DNA from: Deltaproteobacteria bacterium
GTDB lineage: Bacteria > Myxococcota_A > UBA796 > UBA2385
Assembly: GCA_016792625.1 (NCBI GenBank)
Contig: JAEUKK010000126.1
Span: 124,001-188,000, forward strand
Direction of reading: 5' to 3'
DNA length: 64,000 nt
A model generated the notes under the pieces. It saw only the letters and a program-made list of their open reading frames with translations. It was not told where the DNA came from and ran no database searches. Shown in pieces: positions 42,794 to 51,525 of this stretch (positions are counted from its first letter, which is position 1; each line of letters begins with the position of its first letter). Both the position numbers and the translations under genes were made by a program.

Positions 42794-44635
42794 TCAGGCC
42801 CGGCGACGCCGCCGGATGACCAGCGCGGCGAGGGCCGCACCAATCGCGCTCAGCGGCGCGCCCCCACCGGCGCAGCCACAGCCAGAATCGGGTGTTTTGA
42901 CGATGCTGAGGCCGTCCTCGCCTGAGTCCTCAGCCGGCGCGTCGATCTTCTCGTCGCCGGTATCGGTGGGCTCGGGGGCGGAGGTGTCGTCTCCCCCCGG
43001 GTCCACCGGGCCGTCGCCGCGCAAGAACACACCACAGGTGCCGTCCCCAGTCGACCGCACCTCAGCCACGCAGCCGGGCGACGCGTCGAGGCTCAGCCCG
43101 CCCACGTCACAGGCGGTTGCCCAGACCACCGAGAGCTCAGGCATGTCGGGCGCGCAGCCCACCCCGTCCGGGGCGATCACGGTCCACCCGCCGCTGCCGA
43201 CCAGCAGCGCGGCCTCCGCCGTCCGCGCGCCAGGGTCGGCCTGCACCGCGCCGCCGCGGACCTCCAGACGGTCGAAGGTCGAGGTGGCCCCACCCGAGCG
43301 GAGCGTGCCGCCCCGCTGCAGCAGGTCGTCGGCCGCGTTCACGCTCAGCGTGCCGCCGTCGAGCTCCAATGACTGGAGGAAGACGCCGTCCACCGCGCTC
43401 TCCTCGATGAGGAGCTGGTCGATGTGGGCCTCACCGGCCCGCACCCGCACCCGCCCGCGGGCGGCTTGCACGTGCAGCTCACCGACAATGGCGACTCCGC
43501 CGTTGATCACGAGCTCACCAGCGCCGCCCTCCGCCTGACCCAGGGCCACCCGATCCAAGGTCAACGTGGCGCCGCTGGGCACCCACAGGCGGCCGCCGCC
43601 ACCCGTCCACCCATCCCCGTCTTCGTGCGCGCCGCCCAGGGCGAGGTCGGCGACCATGGTCTCTCCGCCGGGGAGGACCTCTGTCCATAAGTAGACCGGG
43701 TGGGAGATGAGGCGCCCTGAAGCTGGAGGGGCGCCGTCCTCTTCGTCGCTGAGCCAGGGCCCCGCCCAAGGCCAAGCGAGGTCGCCATCGGGCACCACCA
43801 CAGCCTCCGCGACGTCAATGAAGGGCTCGACCTCCTCCCGATCCAGGTCTGGGGGCGGGCTGAGCCAGCGGGGCGACCAGCCGGTGAGGGCGGGCACCAT
43901 CACCGCTGCGATGAGCGCGCTGCCCTGACGGGAGGGGTGACTGCCATCGCCATCGTAGAGGGCCACAAATTCACTGCCGTCGGCGAGCGGATCGGCCCCC
44001 GCGGCGACGATATGGTCATGGATGTGCGCGAAGGCCCGGTTCACCGGCACGAGGTAAATGGGGCGCTCGATCGTCGCCGCGAGCTCGGCGTACCGCCGAT
44101 AGCCCTGCTCCAACCTCGTGTTCATCGTGGTGAAGTCGGGGTAGAGCGTCGGGTTGCCCGAGTCGCCGTCGCGCCGACCCCAGGTCACGAACAGGAAGGG
44201 GGTGGCCCCGGCGGCGGCGCCCATGTCGGCGAGGGGGCCGACCGCGGCGGCGCTGGTGATCCAGAAGGGGTGGTCTTCGGGGAAGCCGGGGACCTGGCTC
44301 TGATCTTGAAGGACCAAAAACCGCGCAGGCACGCTGCCTTCGCCGAAGCGAGCGTACCAGGGGCTCGAGGTGGTGCTCGCACGGGTGAAGTGGTCGTTGA
44401 GCGTGAGACCACCGTCAGCGAGGCGCTCCCCGTCGATCGCGACGAGGGGCGGGCCGCTGCCCCGGGCCAGCTCCTCGACCCGCTGGTCGAGCTCGTTGAA
44501 CTGCGTGTACGAGTTCCCGAGCATCAAGGCGCGGTGTGCCTCGGCCGCCTGCGCGAATCCGCCCACGAAGAGCGAGGCCAGCACAGCGGGGAGCGAGGTC
44601 AGGATCGACGCGGAGCGGCAGGAGCGGGCGGCCAA
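42794..44635 (-). CDS. Secreted SGNH-like protein with repeat region and Cys/Gly-TM-Arg sorting tail
   Basis: About 613 residues. I prefer the TTG at 44635, five bases after GGAGG, because the in-frame ATG at 44656 sits inside a TATGCT -10-like box. The signal peptide is ILTSLPAVLASLFVGGFAQA. The N-terminal domain has SGNH hydrolase features: ALMLGNSYTQFN (candidate Ser) and YDGDGSHPSRQGSALIA (Asp-x-x-His). The middle (about 300-500) is a Gly-rich, strand-repeat region resembling a beta-helix. The tail is an acidic linker, SGCGCAGGG, a hydrophobic helix and RRRRRA, as in MYXO-CTERM/GC_trans_RRR proteins. It probably acts on surface or environmental esters. Confidence 0.75.
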   Translation of the reverse strand: MAARSCRSASILTSLPAVLASLFVGGFAQAAEAHRALMLGNSYTQFNELDQRVEELARGSGPPLVAIDGERLADGGLTLNDHFTRASTTSSPWYARFGEGSVPARFLVLQDQSQVPGFPEDHPFWITSAAAVGPLADMGAAAGATPFLFVTWGRRDGDSGNPTLYPDFTTMNTRLEQGYRRYAELAATIERPIYLVPVNRAFAHIHDHIVAAGADPLADGSEFVALYDGDGSHPSRQGSALIAAVMVPALTGWSPRWLSPPPDLDREEVEPFIDVAEAVVVPDGDLAWPWAGPWLSDEEDGAPPASGRLISHPVYLWTEVLPGGETMVADLALGGAHEDGDGWTGGGGRLWVPSGATLTLDRVALGQAEGGAGELVINGGVAIVGELHVQAARGRVRVRAGEAHIDQLLIEESAVDGVFLQSLELDGGTLSVNAADDLLQRGGTLRSGGATSTFDRLEVRGGAVQADPGARTAEAALLVGSGGWTVIAPDGVGCAPDMPELSVVWATACDVGGLSLDASPGCVAEVRSTGDGTCGVFLRGDGPVDPGGDDTSAPEPTDTGDEKIDAPAEDSGEDGLSIVKTPDSGCGCAGGGAPLSAIGAALAALVIRRRRRA

Positions 44636-44651
44636 AGGCACCTCCGCGGCG

Positions 44652-44660
44652 AGCATAGCG
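44652..44660 (-). promoter_or_regulatory. Candidate -10 box (CGCTATGCT) of the SGNH-protein gene
   Basis: Minus-strand CGC-TATGCT, facing the 42794-44635 gene and paired with an oppositely facing box at 44791-44799, as expected for two divergent genes. Confidence 0.4.
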
Positions 44661-44730
44661 GAGCGCCCCGAGCGGTGGCGCGGCGCCGCGCCCGTCGACA
44701 GCCCGTCGCCGTACGCTGGTTGAGAGTGAC

Positions 44731-46059
44731 GTGCAGATCGTTCATGCCGGCCTAGGCGTGCCAGCGCAGCGGGGGGCGGCCGGGCTGCGGTGCTACACTC
44801 CGGCTCGGCCGGCCCCTCGCTCCCGCGCTTCACGCGCGGCGCGCCCGGGCCGCTCGAGGTGGACCATCGCTCGCCCGCTCCCGCTCATCGGCCTGCTTTT
44901 GGGCGCCGTCGTCGGCGGGGTCGCGCTCGCCGGCGGACTGACCCGAAAAGGCAGCCCGCCGCCCCCGGTCGACCCTGTGGCCGCCGCGCCGGTCACCGCG
45001 CCGCCTCCGCCCCCGGCTCCGGCCCTGTTCAGCCAGCCCCTCCCCCTCCACATCGACAAGGTGCCCGAGGGGCTCGCCTCGATCTCCAGCCAAGCTTGCA
45101 CCGCTTGCCACGGCGGCACCCACGGGGCCTGGGAGCAGAGCGCGCACGCAAACGCGTGGAACGACGCCGATTTTCAGGCCGCCATGGCCCGCGTGGGCAA
45201 CGCGACGGCCTGCCGCGCCTGCCACCTGCCCCTGACCAACCAGCACGCCAAGCTCGCCGCGGCCAACCACAACAACCAGATCGACCGGCCTGAGCTGCTC
45301 CCCAACCCAAGCTGGGACCCCACGCTCATGCGCGAGGGCGTCAGCTGCGCGGCCTGCCACGTGCGCGACGGGCTGGTGATCGGGCCGCGGGCCGCCCCCG
45401 GCGCGCCCCACCCGGTCGCCGCGAGCGCCGAGCTGCACAGCTCTGAGCTGTGCGCGACCTGTCACCAGCTCAGCTGGCCTGAGGCAAAGTCCGCCTTCTA
45501 CGACACCTTTGGCGAGTGGGGTCGCAGTGCCTACGCCAAGTCTGGCGTGCAATGCCAAGACTGCCACATGCCACCCAAGCCCACCGGGAGCATCGGCGGC
45601 CGCTTCGCCGCCGAGCCCGACCACAGCTTCGCGGTGCCGCTTGAGCATGGCCTGAGCCTGTACCTGTCGATGCCCGCCGCCGAGCTCCAGCGCGGCGCGC
45701 CCTTCGCGGTGTCGGTGCGGGTGCTCAACAGCGGCGCCGGGCACATGATCCCCACCGGATCGCCCTACAAGGTGCTCGTGGTTCACCTTGAGCTGGTGGG
45801 CGCAGACGGCAAGGTGATCGACCCCGGCAGCAGCGTCCGGGTGGGCCGCACGGTCACCGACGCGCCGCCCTGGGACACGGTGACCGACAACCGCCTCGCG
45901 CCCGGCGCCGAGCTCAGCCTCGCGCACAGCTTCGTGGTGCCCCAAAAGCTCGCCGCGCAGACCGCCAGCCTGCGGGTGCGCGTCGACCGCGAGCTGGTGG
46001 GCGGGGCGAGCGGCCCCAAGACCGTCCTGACCCGGGCCTGGCCCCTTCCCCTGCTATGA
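44731..46059 (+). CDS. Pentaheme c-type cytochrome (cytochrome c554-like)
   Basis: Up to 442 residues. Five heme sites are present: CTACH, CRACH, CAACH, CATCH and CQDCH. They lie in a cytochrome c554-type domain (about 110-290) that opens with CHGGTHGAWEQSAHANAW. A beta-sandwich follows (LSLYLSMPAAELQRGAPFAV, GAGHMIPTGSPYKVLVV). One hydrophobic anchor (LIGLLLGAVVGGVALAGG) precedes a Pro-rich linker. The start is uncertain: the GTG at 44731 lies upstream of a TGCTACACT -10-like box, and after that box there is no in-frame ATG/GTG/TTG before the anchor, only an ATC at 44866 behind GAGGTGGACC. Probably a periplasmic electron carrier. Confidence 0.8.
   Translation: MQIVHAGLGVPAQRGAAGLRCYTPARPAPRSRASRAARPGRSRWTIARPLPLIGLLLGAVVGGVALAGGLTRKGSPPPPVDPVAAAPVTAPPPPPAPALFSQPLPLHIDKVPEGLASISSQACTACHGGTHGAWEQSAHANAWNDADFQAAMARVGNATACRACHLPLTNQHAKLAAANHNNQIDRPELLPNPSWDPTLMREGVSCAACHVRDGLVIGPRAAPGAPHPVAASAELHSSELCATCHQLSWPEAKSAFYDTFGEWGRSAYAKSGVQCQDCHMPPKPTGSIGGRFAAEPDHSFAVPLEHGLSLYLSMPAAELQRGAPFAVSVRVLNSGAGHMIPTGSPYKVLVVHLELVGADGKVIDPGSSVRVGRTVTDAPPWDTVTDNRLAPGAELSLAHSFVVPQKLAAQTASLRVRVDRELVGGASGPKTVLTRAWPLPLL
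44791..44799 (+). promoter_or_regulatory. Extended -10 box (TGCTACACT) before the pentaheme cytochrome
   Basis: Identical in sequence to the minus-strand box at 51357-51365. If real, translation of the cytochrome must begin downstream of about 44806. Confidence 0.4.
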
Positions 46060-46060
46060 T
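46052..46060 (+). promoter_or_regulatory. Extended -10 box (TGCTATGAT) for the PP2C gene
   Basis: A TGC-TATGAT element 19 bp before the ATG, overlapping the stop of the cytochrome gene. It implies a very short leader that still includes GGAGAG. Confidence 0.45.
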
Positions 46061-46078
46061 CTATTGATTGGAGAGCCG

Positions 46079-47296
46079 ATGATCCGGCACGCGGCGCTCA
46101 CCCACCCCGGGTTGCGGCGGGAGAACAACGAGGACAGCCTGCTCTGCCTGCCCGAGCAGGGCCTATTTGTGGTGGCCGACGGCGTCGGCGGGCGGGCCGC
46201 CGGTGAGGTGGCCAGCGCGCTCTGCGTCGAGGTCCTCGCCGAGCACGCGGCGCGCCTCGCCGCCGCGGTGGCCGGCTGGAGCCGCCGCCGCGACTGGCAG
46301 AGCCGGGATGGCGTGCTGCGGGCGCTTGAGGTGGCTTGCCTCGAGGCGAGCGCCCGGGTCTACGAGGAGGGCGAGCGCACGCACCGCCGGGGCATGACCA
46401 CCACGCTCGTGGTCGCCCTCGTAGGTGGAGGGAGCGCCTTTTTCGCCCACGTCGGCGACTCGCGCATCTACCTGCTGCGCGACGGCCTCATTCGCCAGCT
46501 GACCGAAGATCACAGCGTGGTCAACGAGATGATCCGCAACGGAGCGATGAGCGCCCATGACGCGCTTCGCTCGCAGTACCGCAACGTCATCACCAAGGCG
46601 GTCGGCATCAAGCCGAACGAGAAGCCCGACCTGCTCAGCGCCGAGATCCTGCCCGGCGACCGGCTGCTGCTGTGCAGCGATGGGCTCAGCGACCCCGTCG
46701 ATGCCGACGAGATCGAGGAGATCGCCTGCCAAAACGACGTCCAGACTTGCGGTCAGCAGCTCATTGAGGCCGCGCTGCGGGCCGGCGGCCCCGACAACGT
46801 CTCGGTCATCGTGGTCGAGCCTGAGGCCACGCCCCAGACCGAGGCGGCGCGGGCCCGCGCCCAGATCATGCAGGATCTCTTCCTGTTCAGAGACATGCCC
46901 TTCCACACCCGCCTGCGGGTCAGCCGCATCTGCGAAGAGCTCTTCTTCTCACCCGGGACCGTGCTCGTCCGCGAAGGTGACGCAGGCGACAGCATGTTCG
47001 TGATCGTGCAGGGCAGCGCGGTGGTCACCAGCGGCGAGCTGCGCTTGGCCCGGCTCGGCGCGGGCGAGCACTTCGGAGAGCTCGGCCTTCTCGAGTCCCG
47101 GCCGCGGACAGCGACGGTGGCGGGGGAGAGCTGGGGATCGGCCATCGTGATCCGCCGAAGCCAGCTCGTGGAGTTCTGTGAGCGGGAGCCCGCGCTGGGC
47201 AACGCCATCCTCTGGCGGCTGCTCGCCACGCTCGGTGAGCGCTTGCAGGCCGCGAATTCGCTGGCGGTGCGGGCGACAGGCGAGCTTGGCGGCTGA
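46079..47296 (+). CDS. PP2C-type Ser/Thr phosphatase fused to a cyclic-nucleotide-binding domain
   Basis: A 405-residue cytoplasmic protein. The ATG at 46079 is preferred over a TTG five codons earlier because GGAGAG fits it. Residues about 1-250 are PPM/PP2C phosphatase: RRENNEDSL, VVADGVGGRAAGE, GMTTTLVV, HVGDSRIYLL, LLCSDGLSD and GGPDNVSVIVV carry the metal-binding Asp/Glu. Residues about 275-395 are a cNMP-binding fold (VREGDAGDSMFVIVQGSA, GEHFGELGLLESRPRTATV). The usual target is Ser/Thr kinase signalling; the second domain suggests control by a nucleotide. No kinase is adjacent. Confidence 0.92.
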   Translation: MIRHAALTHPGLRRENNEDSLLCLPEQGLFVVADGVGGRAAGEVASALCVEVLAEHAARLAAAVAGWSRRRDWQSRDGVLRALEVACLEASARVYEEGERTHRRGMTTTLVVALVGGGSAFFAHVGDSRIYLLRDGLIRQLTEDHSVVNEMIRNGAMSAHDALRSQYRNVITKAVGIKPNEKPDLLSAEILPGDRLLLCSDGLSDPVDADEIEEIACQNDVQTCGQQLIEAALRAGGPDNVSVIVVEPEATPQTEAARARAQIMQDLFLFRDMPFHTRLRVSRICEELFFSPGTVLVREGDAGDSMFVIVQGSAVVTSGELRLARLGAGEHFGELGLLESRPRTATVAGESWGSAIVIRRSQLVEFCEREPALGNAILWRLLATLGERLQAANSLAVRATGELGG

Positions 47297-47368
47297 GCAG
47301 CCGGTCGGGTGGGGAGCGGCGGGGCGTCGCCGGATAGGGCGCCCCACACCGCCAACCAGGAGCCCCCC

Positions 47369-48229
47369 ATGCGCGTAGAGTGCGCGATCAGCCCTGACGC
47401 CGACGATCTGTTCATGCTGCGGGGCCTGATGCTCGGCCGGGTCGACCCGCGTGGCCATGAGTTCGTCGTCCGCACCGCCGACACCCACGCGCTGAACATG
47501 GGCGCCGACGCTGATCCGGCGACCCTGCCCGCGGTCTCGGCGATCAGCGTGGCCTGGTACCCGCGCCTCGCCGACCGCTGGCAGCTGCTCCCCCACGGCG
47601 GCAGCGTCGGGCGGGGCTACGGCCCGGTCGTGGTCGCGCCGCCCGTCGACGGCGAGGCGCCCACGCTCACCTCGCTGCGCGGCCGACGCATCGCCGTCCC
47701 GGGCACGAGCACCACCGCCTACACCGTGCTGCGGCTCATGCTCGACGAGTTCGAGCCGGTGGTGATCCCGATCGTGCCCCCCGAGCGGGTCTTCGAGGCC
47801 CTGGCCGCCGGCGAGGTCGACGCGGCCCTGCTCATCCACGAGGGGCGGCTCACCTATGGCGACCACGGCCTCGTTTTGGTGGCCGACACGGGTGCTTGGT
47901 GGCAGACCGAGGTGGGCGCGCCCCTCCCGCTGGGCGCCAACGTCATCCGCCGCGATTTGGGCCCCGAGACCATCGCCGAGATCAGCGCGGCCCTGCGCGA
48001 CAGCATCGCCGACGGCCTCGCCGACCGGGAGGCCGCCATCGGATGGCTGCTGCGCCGCGGGGGCCCGCTTCAGACGGCCGCCGCGGTCGACGCCTACCTC
48101 TCGCTCTATGCGAACGAAGACAGCCTCGACTACGGCGAAGACGGCCGCCGCGGGGTGGAGGAGCTGCTCCGCCGCGGCGTGCAGGCCGGCCTGCTCCCCG
48201 GCCACCCGCCGGTGGACTGGGCCCCCTAG
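47369..48229 (+). CDS. mqnD: 1,4-dihydroxy-6-naphthoate synthase (futalosine pathway)
   Basis: A 286-residue periplasmic-binding-protein-like fold enzyme that converts cyclic dehypoxanthine futalosine to 1,4-dihydroxy-6-naphthoate in menaquinone synthesis. Family phrases are CAISPDADDLFMLRGLMLG, GRRIAVPGTSTTAYTVLRLM, GEVDAALLIHEGRLTYGD and GAPLPLGANVIRRDLG. ATG at 47369 behind CCAGGAG. No other mqn gene is nearby. It supplies the quinone that the Act complex would oxidise, an inference from pathway knowledge. Confidence 0.92.
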   Translation: MRVECAISPDADDLFMLRGLMLGRVDPRGHEFVVRTADTHALNMGADADPATLPAVSAISVAWYPRLADRWQLLPHGGSVGRGYGPVVVAPPVDGEAPTLTSLRGRRIAVPGTSTTAYTVLRLMLDEFEPVVIPIVPPERVFEALAAGEVDAALLIHEGRLTYGDHGLVLVADTGAWWQTEVGAPLPLGANVIRRDLGPETIAEISAALRDSIADGLADREAAIGWLLRRGGPLQTAAAVDAYLSLYANEDSLDYGEDGRRGVEELLRRGVQAGLLPGHPPVDWAP

Positions 48230-48304
48230 CGGGCCGCGCTCCGCTCGTGTCGATCATTCGTCGCAACGGGACGATGAGGCCGCTCAGGTGGACAGAAGGG
48301 TCGT

Positions 48305-48320
48305 TGGCACGGCCCTTGCC
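48305..48320 (+). promoter_or_regulatory. Sigma-54 (RpoN) promoter, -24/-12
   Basis: TGGCACG (48305-48311), four bases, TTGCC (48316-48320) matches the TGGCACrNNNNTTGCw consensus in all but the last position. It is 33 bp before the ATG of the next gene. Two sigma-54 activators are encoded in this window, at 8167 and 51526. Confidence 0.7.
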
Positions 48321-48352
48321 GGGCGCTCGGCGAACCCTCGCCGGAGCTCACC

Positions 48353-49033
48353 ATGCACACCGCCGCCGCCCTCGCGCTCAGCCTCGCCGCCCTCCTCGCC
48401 CACGTCGCGCCGCAGGGCGCCCCGCCGGCCCCCTTGCTGAGCCTCGGTCCGGTGAGCCCCGCCGCTGCGGCCCTCTTCGCCGGTCGGCCACGCATCGAGG
48501 TGGCCGGGCTGGTCCACAAGACCGCGGGCGGCCAAGTGATCCTGCTGCAGGTCGAGCTGGCCGAGGGCCTCGGCGGGCCCCGCCTGCAGCTGGTGGAGGG
48601 CCAGCCGGTCGACGAGCATGAGGTGATCGCGCTGATCCCCGGGCTCGCTGCGGCGAGCGCGCCGCGGGCCCACGCCGAGACCGCGCTCCTCCCCGGCGAG
48701 GCGGAGCGGGTCGGCCAGAGCGCAGACGGCGTATGGGTCGCGCGCCTCGACGAAGAGCTGGTGCTGCACCTCGATCTCCACGCGCTGGACGAGGACGGGC
48801 AGCCCGAGCGGGCGGCGAGCCGGTCCCAGGCCCTCGGCCGCGGCGCCTCCCACGACGCGCTGCCGGTGATCGAGTGGGCGGGCGACCTCGACGAGGATGG
48901 CGCGCTGGACTTGATCATCGACAGCGGCAGCACCGCCGGTGGCCCGCAGCGGCGCCGGCTATGGAGCTCCGGCGCTGCGCTGGACGGCGATCTCGTCGGC
49001 CTCCGCGCGGAGGGTGAGCCCTCCGGCTGCTGA
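48353..49033 (+). CDS. Secreted protein of unknown function under a sigma-54-type promoter
   Basis: A 226-residue protein; ATG at 48353 with GGAG seven bases before. The N-terminus (TAAALALSLAALLAHVAP) is a signal peptide without lipobox. The mature part is acidic and beta-rich, with EWAGDLDEDGALDLIIDSG, an EF-hand/FG-GAP-like DxDxDG loop that may bind calcium. The single Cys is the last residue. I do not recognise the family. Confidence 0.65.
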   Translation: MHTAAALALSLAALLAHVAPQGAPPAPLLSLGPVSPAAAALFAGRPRIEVAGLVHKTAGGQVILLQVELAEGLGGPRLQLVEGQPVDEHEVIALIPGLAAASAPRAHAETALLPGEAERVGQSADGVWVARLDEELVLHLDLHALDEDGQPERAASRSQALGRGASHDALPVIEWAGDLDEDGALDLIIDSGSTAGGPQRRRLWSSGAALDGDLVGLRAEGEPSGC

Positions 49034-49201
49034 TCAGCGCCCCTCTCCCACGCGCCCGCCCTTCTGGCGGGCGTCGCTGCTTTTCCAACATGCGGCGCGT
49101 TCTCCCTCCCATTCCCAATCCCAACCCCAATCGCGGCCCGAGGCTGCGCCACGCCCGACCGCTCCAGCGCCCCGAGGAGTAGAGTCAGCGGCGAGGTGCA
49201 C

Positions 49202-50077
49202 ATGCTCCGCTGGACCCAGGCAGGCGCCGTCGCAGCGCCGACCACCGTGCAGATCCGCGTCCAGCGGCGTTTTGACGGGCGGGTGCCTGTCGGCGTCCAG
49301 GCGCCGAGCCGCGGACTCGATCCACGCGAGCTCGTCGACAACATCCTCTGGTTCACGGCCGGCTCACGGGGCCCCCGCACCCGCCCCTGCGACACCCTCG
49401 TGCTGACCGGCGCGGGCCTAGCCACCCGGGGGGACCTGCCCGCCGCCGTGCTCATCGGTCGAGCAGAGGGCATCCGCCGCGTGGTCATGCACGTGGACAT
49501 CGACGATCTCGAGGCAGTGGCCGAGGCCGAGCTCGGGGCGTCCGCCGATGCCCTCGCGCTTCGGGTCGGGGCCGGCCCCGAGCGGCTCCGCGCGCTGGCC
49601 GCAATTCGGCGCGCGGCCGCGCGCGGGCAAGAGGTGCGGGCCTCGCTCCTGCTCGAAGAGGCCGATCTGGACGCCATCCCCGCCTTGGGGCTCGAGGTCG
49701 TCGCCGCCGGCGCCCGCGGGGTCCAGCTCAGCTACCCCTTCCCCGGCGGGCCGCCGCCGCCCCCGGTGCCCGCCGCCGCGGCCGCCGCCGAGGCGCTGCT
49801 TGACGCGCTCCCCGCCGAGGTCTCCGCCTCGATCAAAGGGCTCCCTGCCTGCGTGCTGCGCCCGACCAGCGCGGCCCGGGCGAGCTGGCGCACGCCCAAC
49901 CGCTGGTACGTCGACGCCCATCACCAGCGCGACAAGGCAGTGCTCTTCTTGCCCGAGGTGGTGCGCTTCGCCAAAGCCGACCTATGCCGCTTCTGCGCGC
50001 TGGACTCGCGCTGCGACGGCTACTTTGACGGGGCGGGTCAAATGCCCGGGCTGCCCGCGCTGCGCCCAGCACCCTAA
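49202..50077 (+). CDS. Radical-SAM-like protein lacking the CxxxCxxC motif (low-confidence call)
   Basis: A 291-residue protein. ATG at 49202 with GAGG six bases before; a GTG at 49196 is possible. The order of elements resembles radical SAM proteins: LDPRELVDNILWF, then DTLVLTGAGLATRGDLPAAV (where LTGGEP is usual), then a TIM-barrel-like run of strands. It ends in FAKADLCRFCALDSRCDGYF, like a C-terminal auxiliary Cys segment. The cluster-binding CxxxCxxC expected near residues 20-35 is absent (VGVQAPSRG there). It may be a pseudoenzyme; other TIM-barrel families are possible. Confidence 0.45.
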   Translation: MLRWTQAGAVAAPTTVQIRVQRRFDGRVPVGVQAPSRGLDPRELVDNILWFTAGSRGPRTRPCDTLVLTGAGLATRGDLPAAVLIGRAEGIRRVVMHVDIDDLEAVAEAELGASADALALRVGAGPERLRALAAIRRAAARGQEVRASLLLEEADLDAIPALGLEVVAAGARGVQLSYPFPGGPPPPPVPAAAAAAEALLDALPAEVSASIKGLPACVLRPTSAARASWRTPNRWYVDAHHQRDKAVLFLPEVVRFAKADLCRFCALDSRCDGYFDGAGQMPGLPALRPAP

Positions 50078-50094
50078 GCCGTGCGGGCCGGGGC

Positions 50095-51321
50095 TCAGCG
50101 CAGCACGTCCTCGACCTGCTGCAGCTGGGCGCGCACCCGCACGGCCTCGTCCGGAGCGGCCGCCTGCGAGGCCTTCAGCGCAGCGACCGCCTCGGCGCCC
50201 CGCCCCTCGAGCAAAAAGGCCTGTGCCCGCAGCCACTCCGCCCGCCCTGGGTCGCTCGCCTCGCTGCGCGCGCCCTCGAGGGCCTTGACCGCCTTCGCGC
50301 CATCGCCGGCGCAGACGAAGGCCGCGCCCTCAAGCAGCTGCAGCGCGCCGATGCCGGGGTTGGCGAGCCGCAGCTGGCGGGCCCGGCCGGCCGCCGTTCG
50401 GCAGTCGTTGTTTTGCAGATCGGTCGCAACCAAGCTCAAATCGCTCGGCAACCCTGCGCCGGTGGGCAGCTCGGGGACGTCGCGGACCGCCAGCGGGCGG
50501 AGGGCGGCGTTCGGCGCCCCGCCGGTGATGGGCGCGTCCCCGCCGCGCAGGGCAAAGGCGCCAGCGCCGATCACAGCGACGAGCACGACCACGCCGATGA
50601 GGAGGGGGGCCCGGCGTGGTGCGTCGACCGGAGCGGCGTCCCGCGCCGAGGCCCGTGGCGCTGGGCCCGCCCCGGTTCGCGGAGCGGGCGCGCTGGCCGC
50701 GCGCGGGGCGGCGGTCGCGCCCGCGGGCCCTGCGTCGCGGCGGGTCTGCTCATCGAGGGCCTCGCGCATGATCTCGGCGAGGTTCATGCCCGGGGGCAGC
50801 GCGAAGTCGTCGTCTTCGACGGCCTCGGCGATGTCGTCGCGGGTGGCCTCGGTGTCAGCGGCGTCCCAGTTGCGGACGATGGCGTCGACGATCCGCACAT
50901 CCTCACGGCATGCTCCGCATGACCCGAGGTGCCGCTCAGCGGCCTCGCGCATCCGGGGGACGACCGAGCCCGGCGCGAGCGCGAAGGTGACCGCCAGCGG
51001 CGGCGGGAGGTGCGCGTCCGCGCTCGCCGCGCGGCCCTCTTGCATGCCCTCGACCGCGACCCGGCAGGCCGCCATCAACGCGGCCGCCTTGACCTGGTTC
51101 GCGGTCTCGCCCGGGCGCCGCATCACCTCAGCGGCGATGGTCGCCGTGATCTCGCGCCGCTGCTCTTCTTGGCGCAAGCGGTTGCGGGCGACCGGCCCGA
51201 GGGCCGCGCGCAAGGCACGATCCGCGAGAACACGCTCTCCCACGCTGCGGATCGCGTTGCGCACAGCGGTCGCGGCCGTCGGATCCCCCTTGCGCCACCG
51301 CTCGACCAGCAGGTCATCCAC
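50095..51321 (-). CDS. Membrane protein with zinc-finger-like anti-sigma motif and TPR-type C-terminus
   Basis: A 408-residue protein; GTG at 51321 behind GGGGAGG. Residues about 1-130 are helical. Residues about 130-150 contain AERHLGSCGACREDVRIVDA, a HxxxCxxC motif as in zf-HC2 anti-sigma factors. An Ala/Pro linker leads to a transmembrane helix (LLIGVVVLVAVIGAGAFAL, about 265-285). The periplasmic part has TPR-like helices with a conserved Cys pair (NNDCRTAAGR, AFVCAGDG). No ECF sigma gene is adjacent; instead a sigma-54 activator gene diverges from it. Confidence 0.7.
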   Translation of the reverse strand: MDDLLVERWRKGDPTAATAVRNAIRSVGERVLADRALRAALGPVARNRLRQEEQRREITATIAAEVMRRPGETANQVKAAALMAACRVAVEGMQEGRAASADAHLPPPLAVTFALAPGSVVPRMREAAERHLGSCGACREDVRIVDAIVRNWDAADTEATRDDIAEAVEDDDFALPPGMNLAEIMREALDEQTRRDAGPAGATAAPRAASAPAPRTGAGPAPRASARDAAPVDAPRRAPLLIGVVVLVAVIGAGAFALRGGDAPITGGAPNAALRPLAVRDVPELPTGAGLPSDLSLVATDLQNNDCRTAAGRARQLRLANPGIGALQLLEGAAFVCAGDGAKAVKALEGARSEASDPGRAEWLRAQAFLLEGRGAEAVAALKASQAAAPDEAVRVRAQLQQVEDVLR

Positions 51322-51356
51322 GCCGCCTCCCCGCGGCCCACGCCGCCCGTCGGTCC

Positions 51357-51365
51357 AGTGTAGCA
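51357..51365 (-). promoter_or_regulatory. Extended -10 box (TGCTACACT)
   Basis: Minus-strand TGC-TACACT, 36 bp before the GTG of the 50095-51321 gene. Confidence 0.45.
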
Positions 51366-51525
51366 AGCGGCGAGGTGCCCCCGGCTCCGTTGGCGCGCGC
51401 CGAGCTCCGCGCCGGCCGCGATGGGCCTCCACCGGCCACACCCGCGTGGCCGCGGCGCGATCGGTGGCGTAGGAGGGCGGCCGGTCCGCCGAGGGCTCCA
51501 GCGGCGCCGGCCGGGGGAGGTGCGC

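Noticed and set aside
42794..44656. ATG at 44656 as start of the SGNH-like protein
   Set aside because: It sits inside a TATGCT box paired with a divergent box; the TTG at 44635 has GGAGG at ideal spacing. Not fully excluded.
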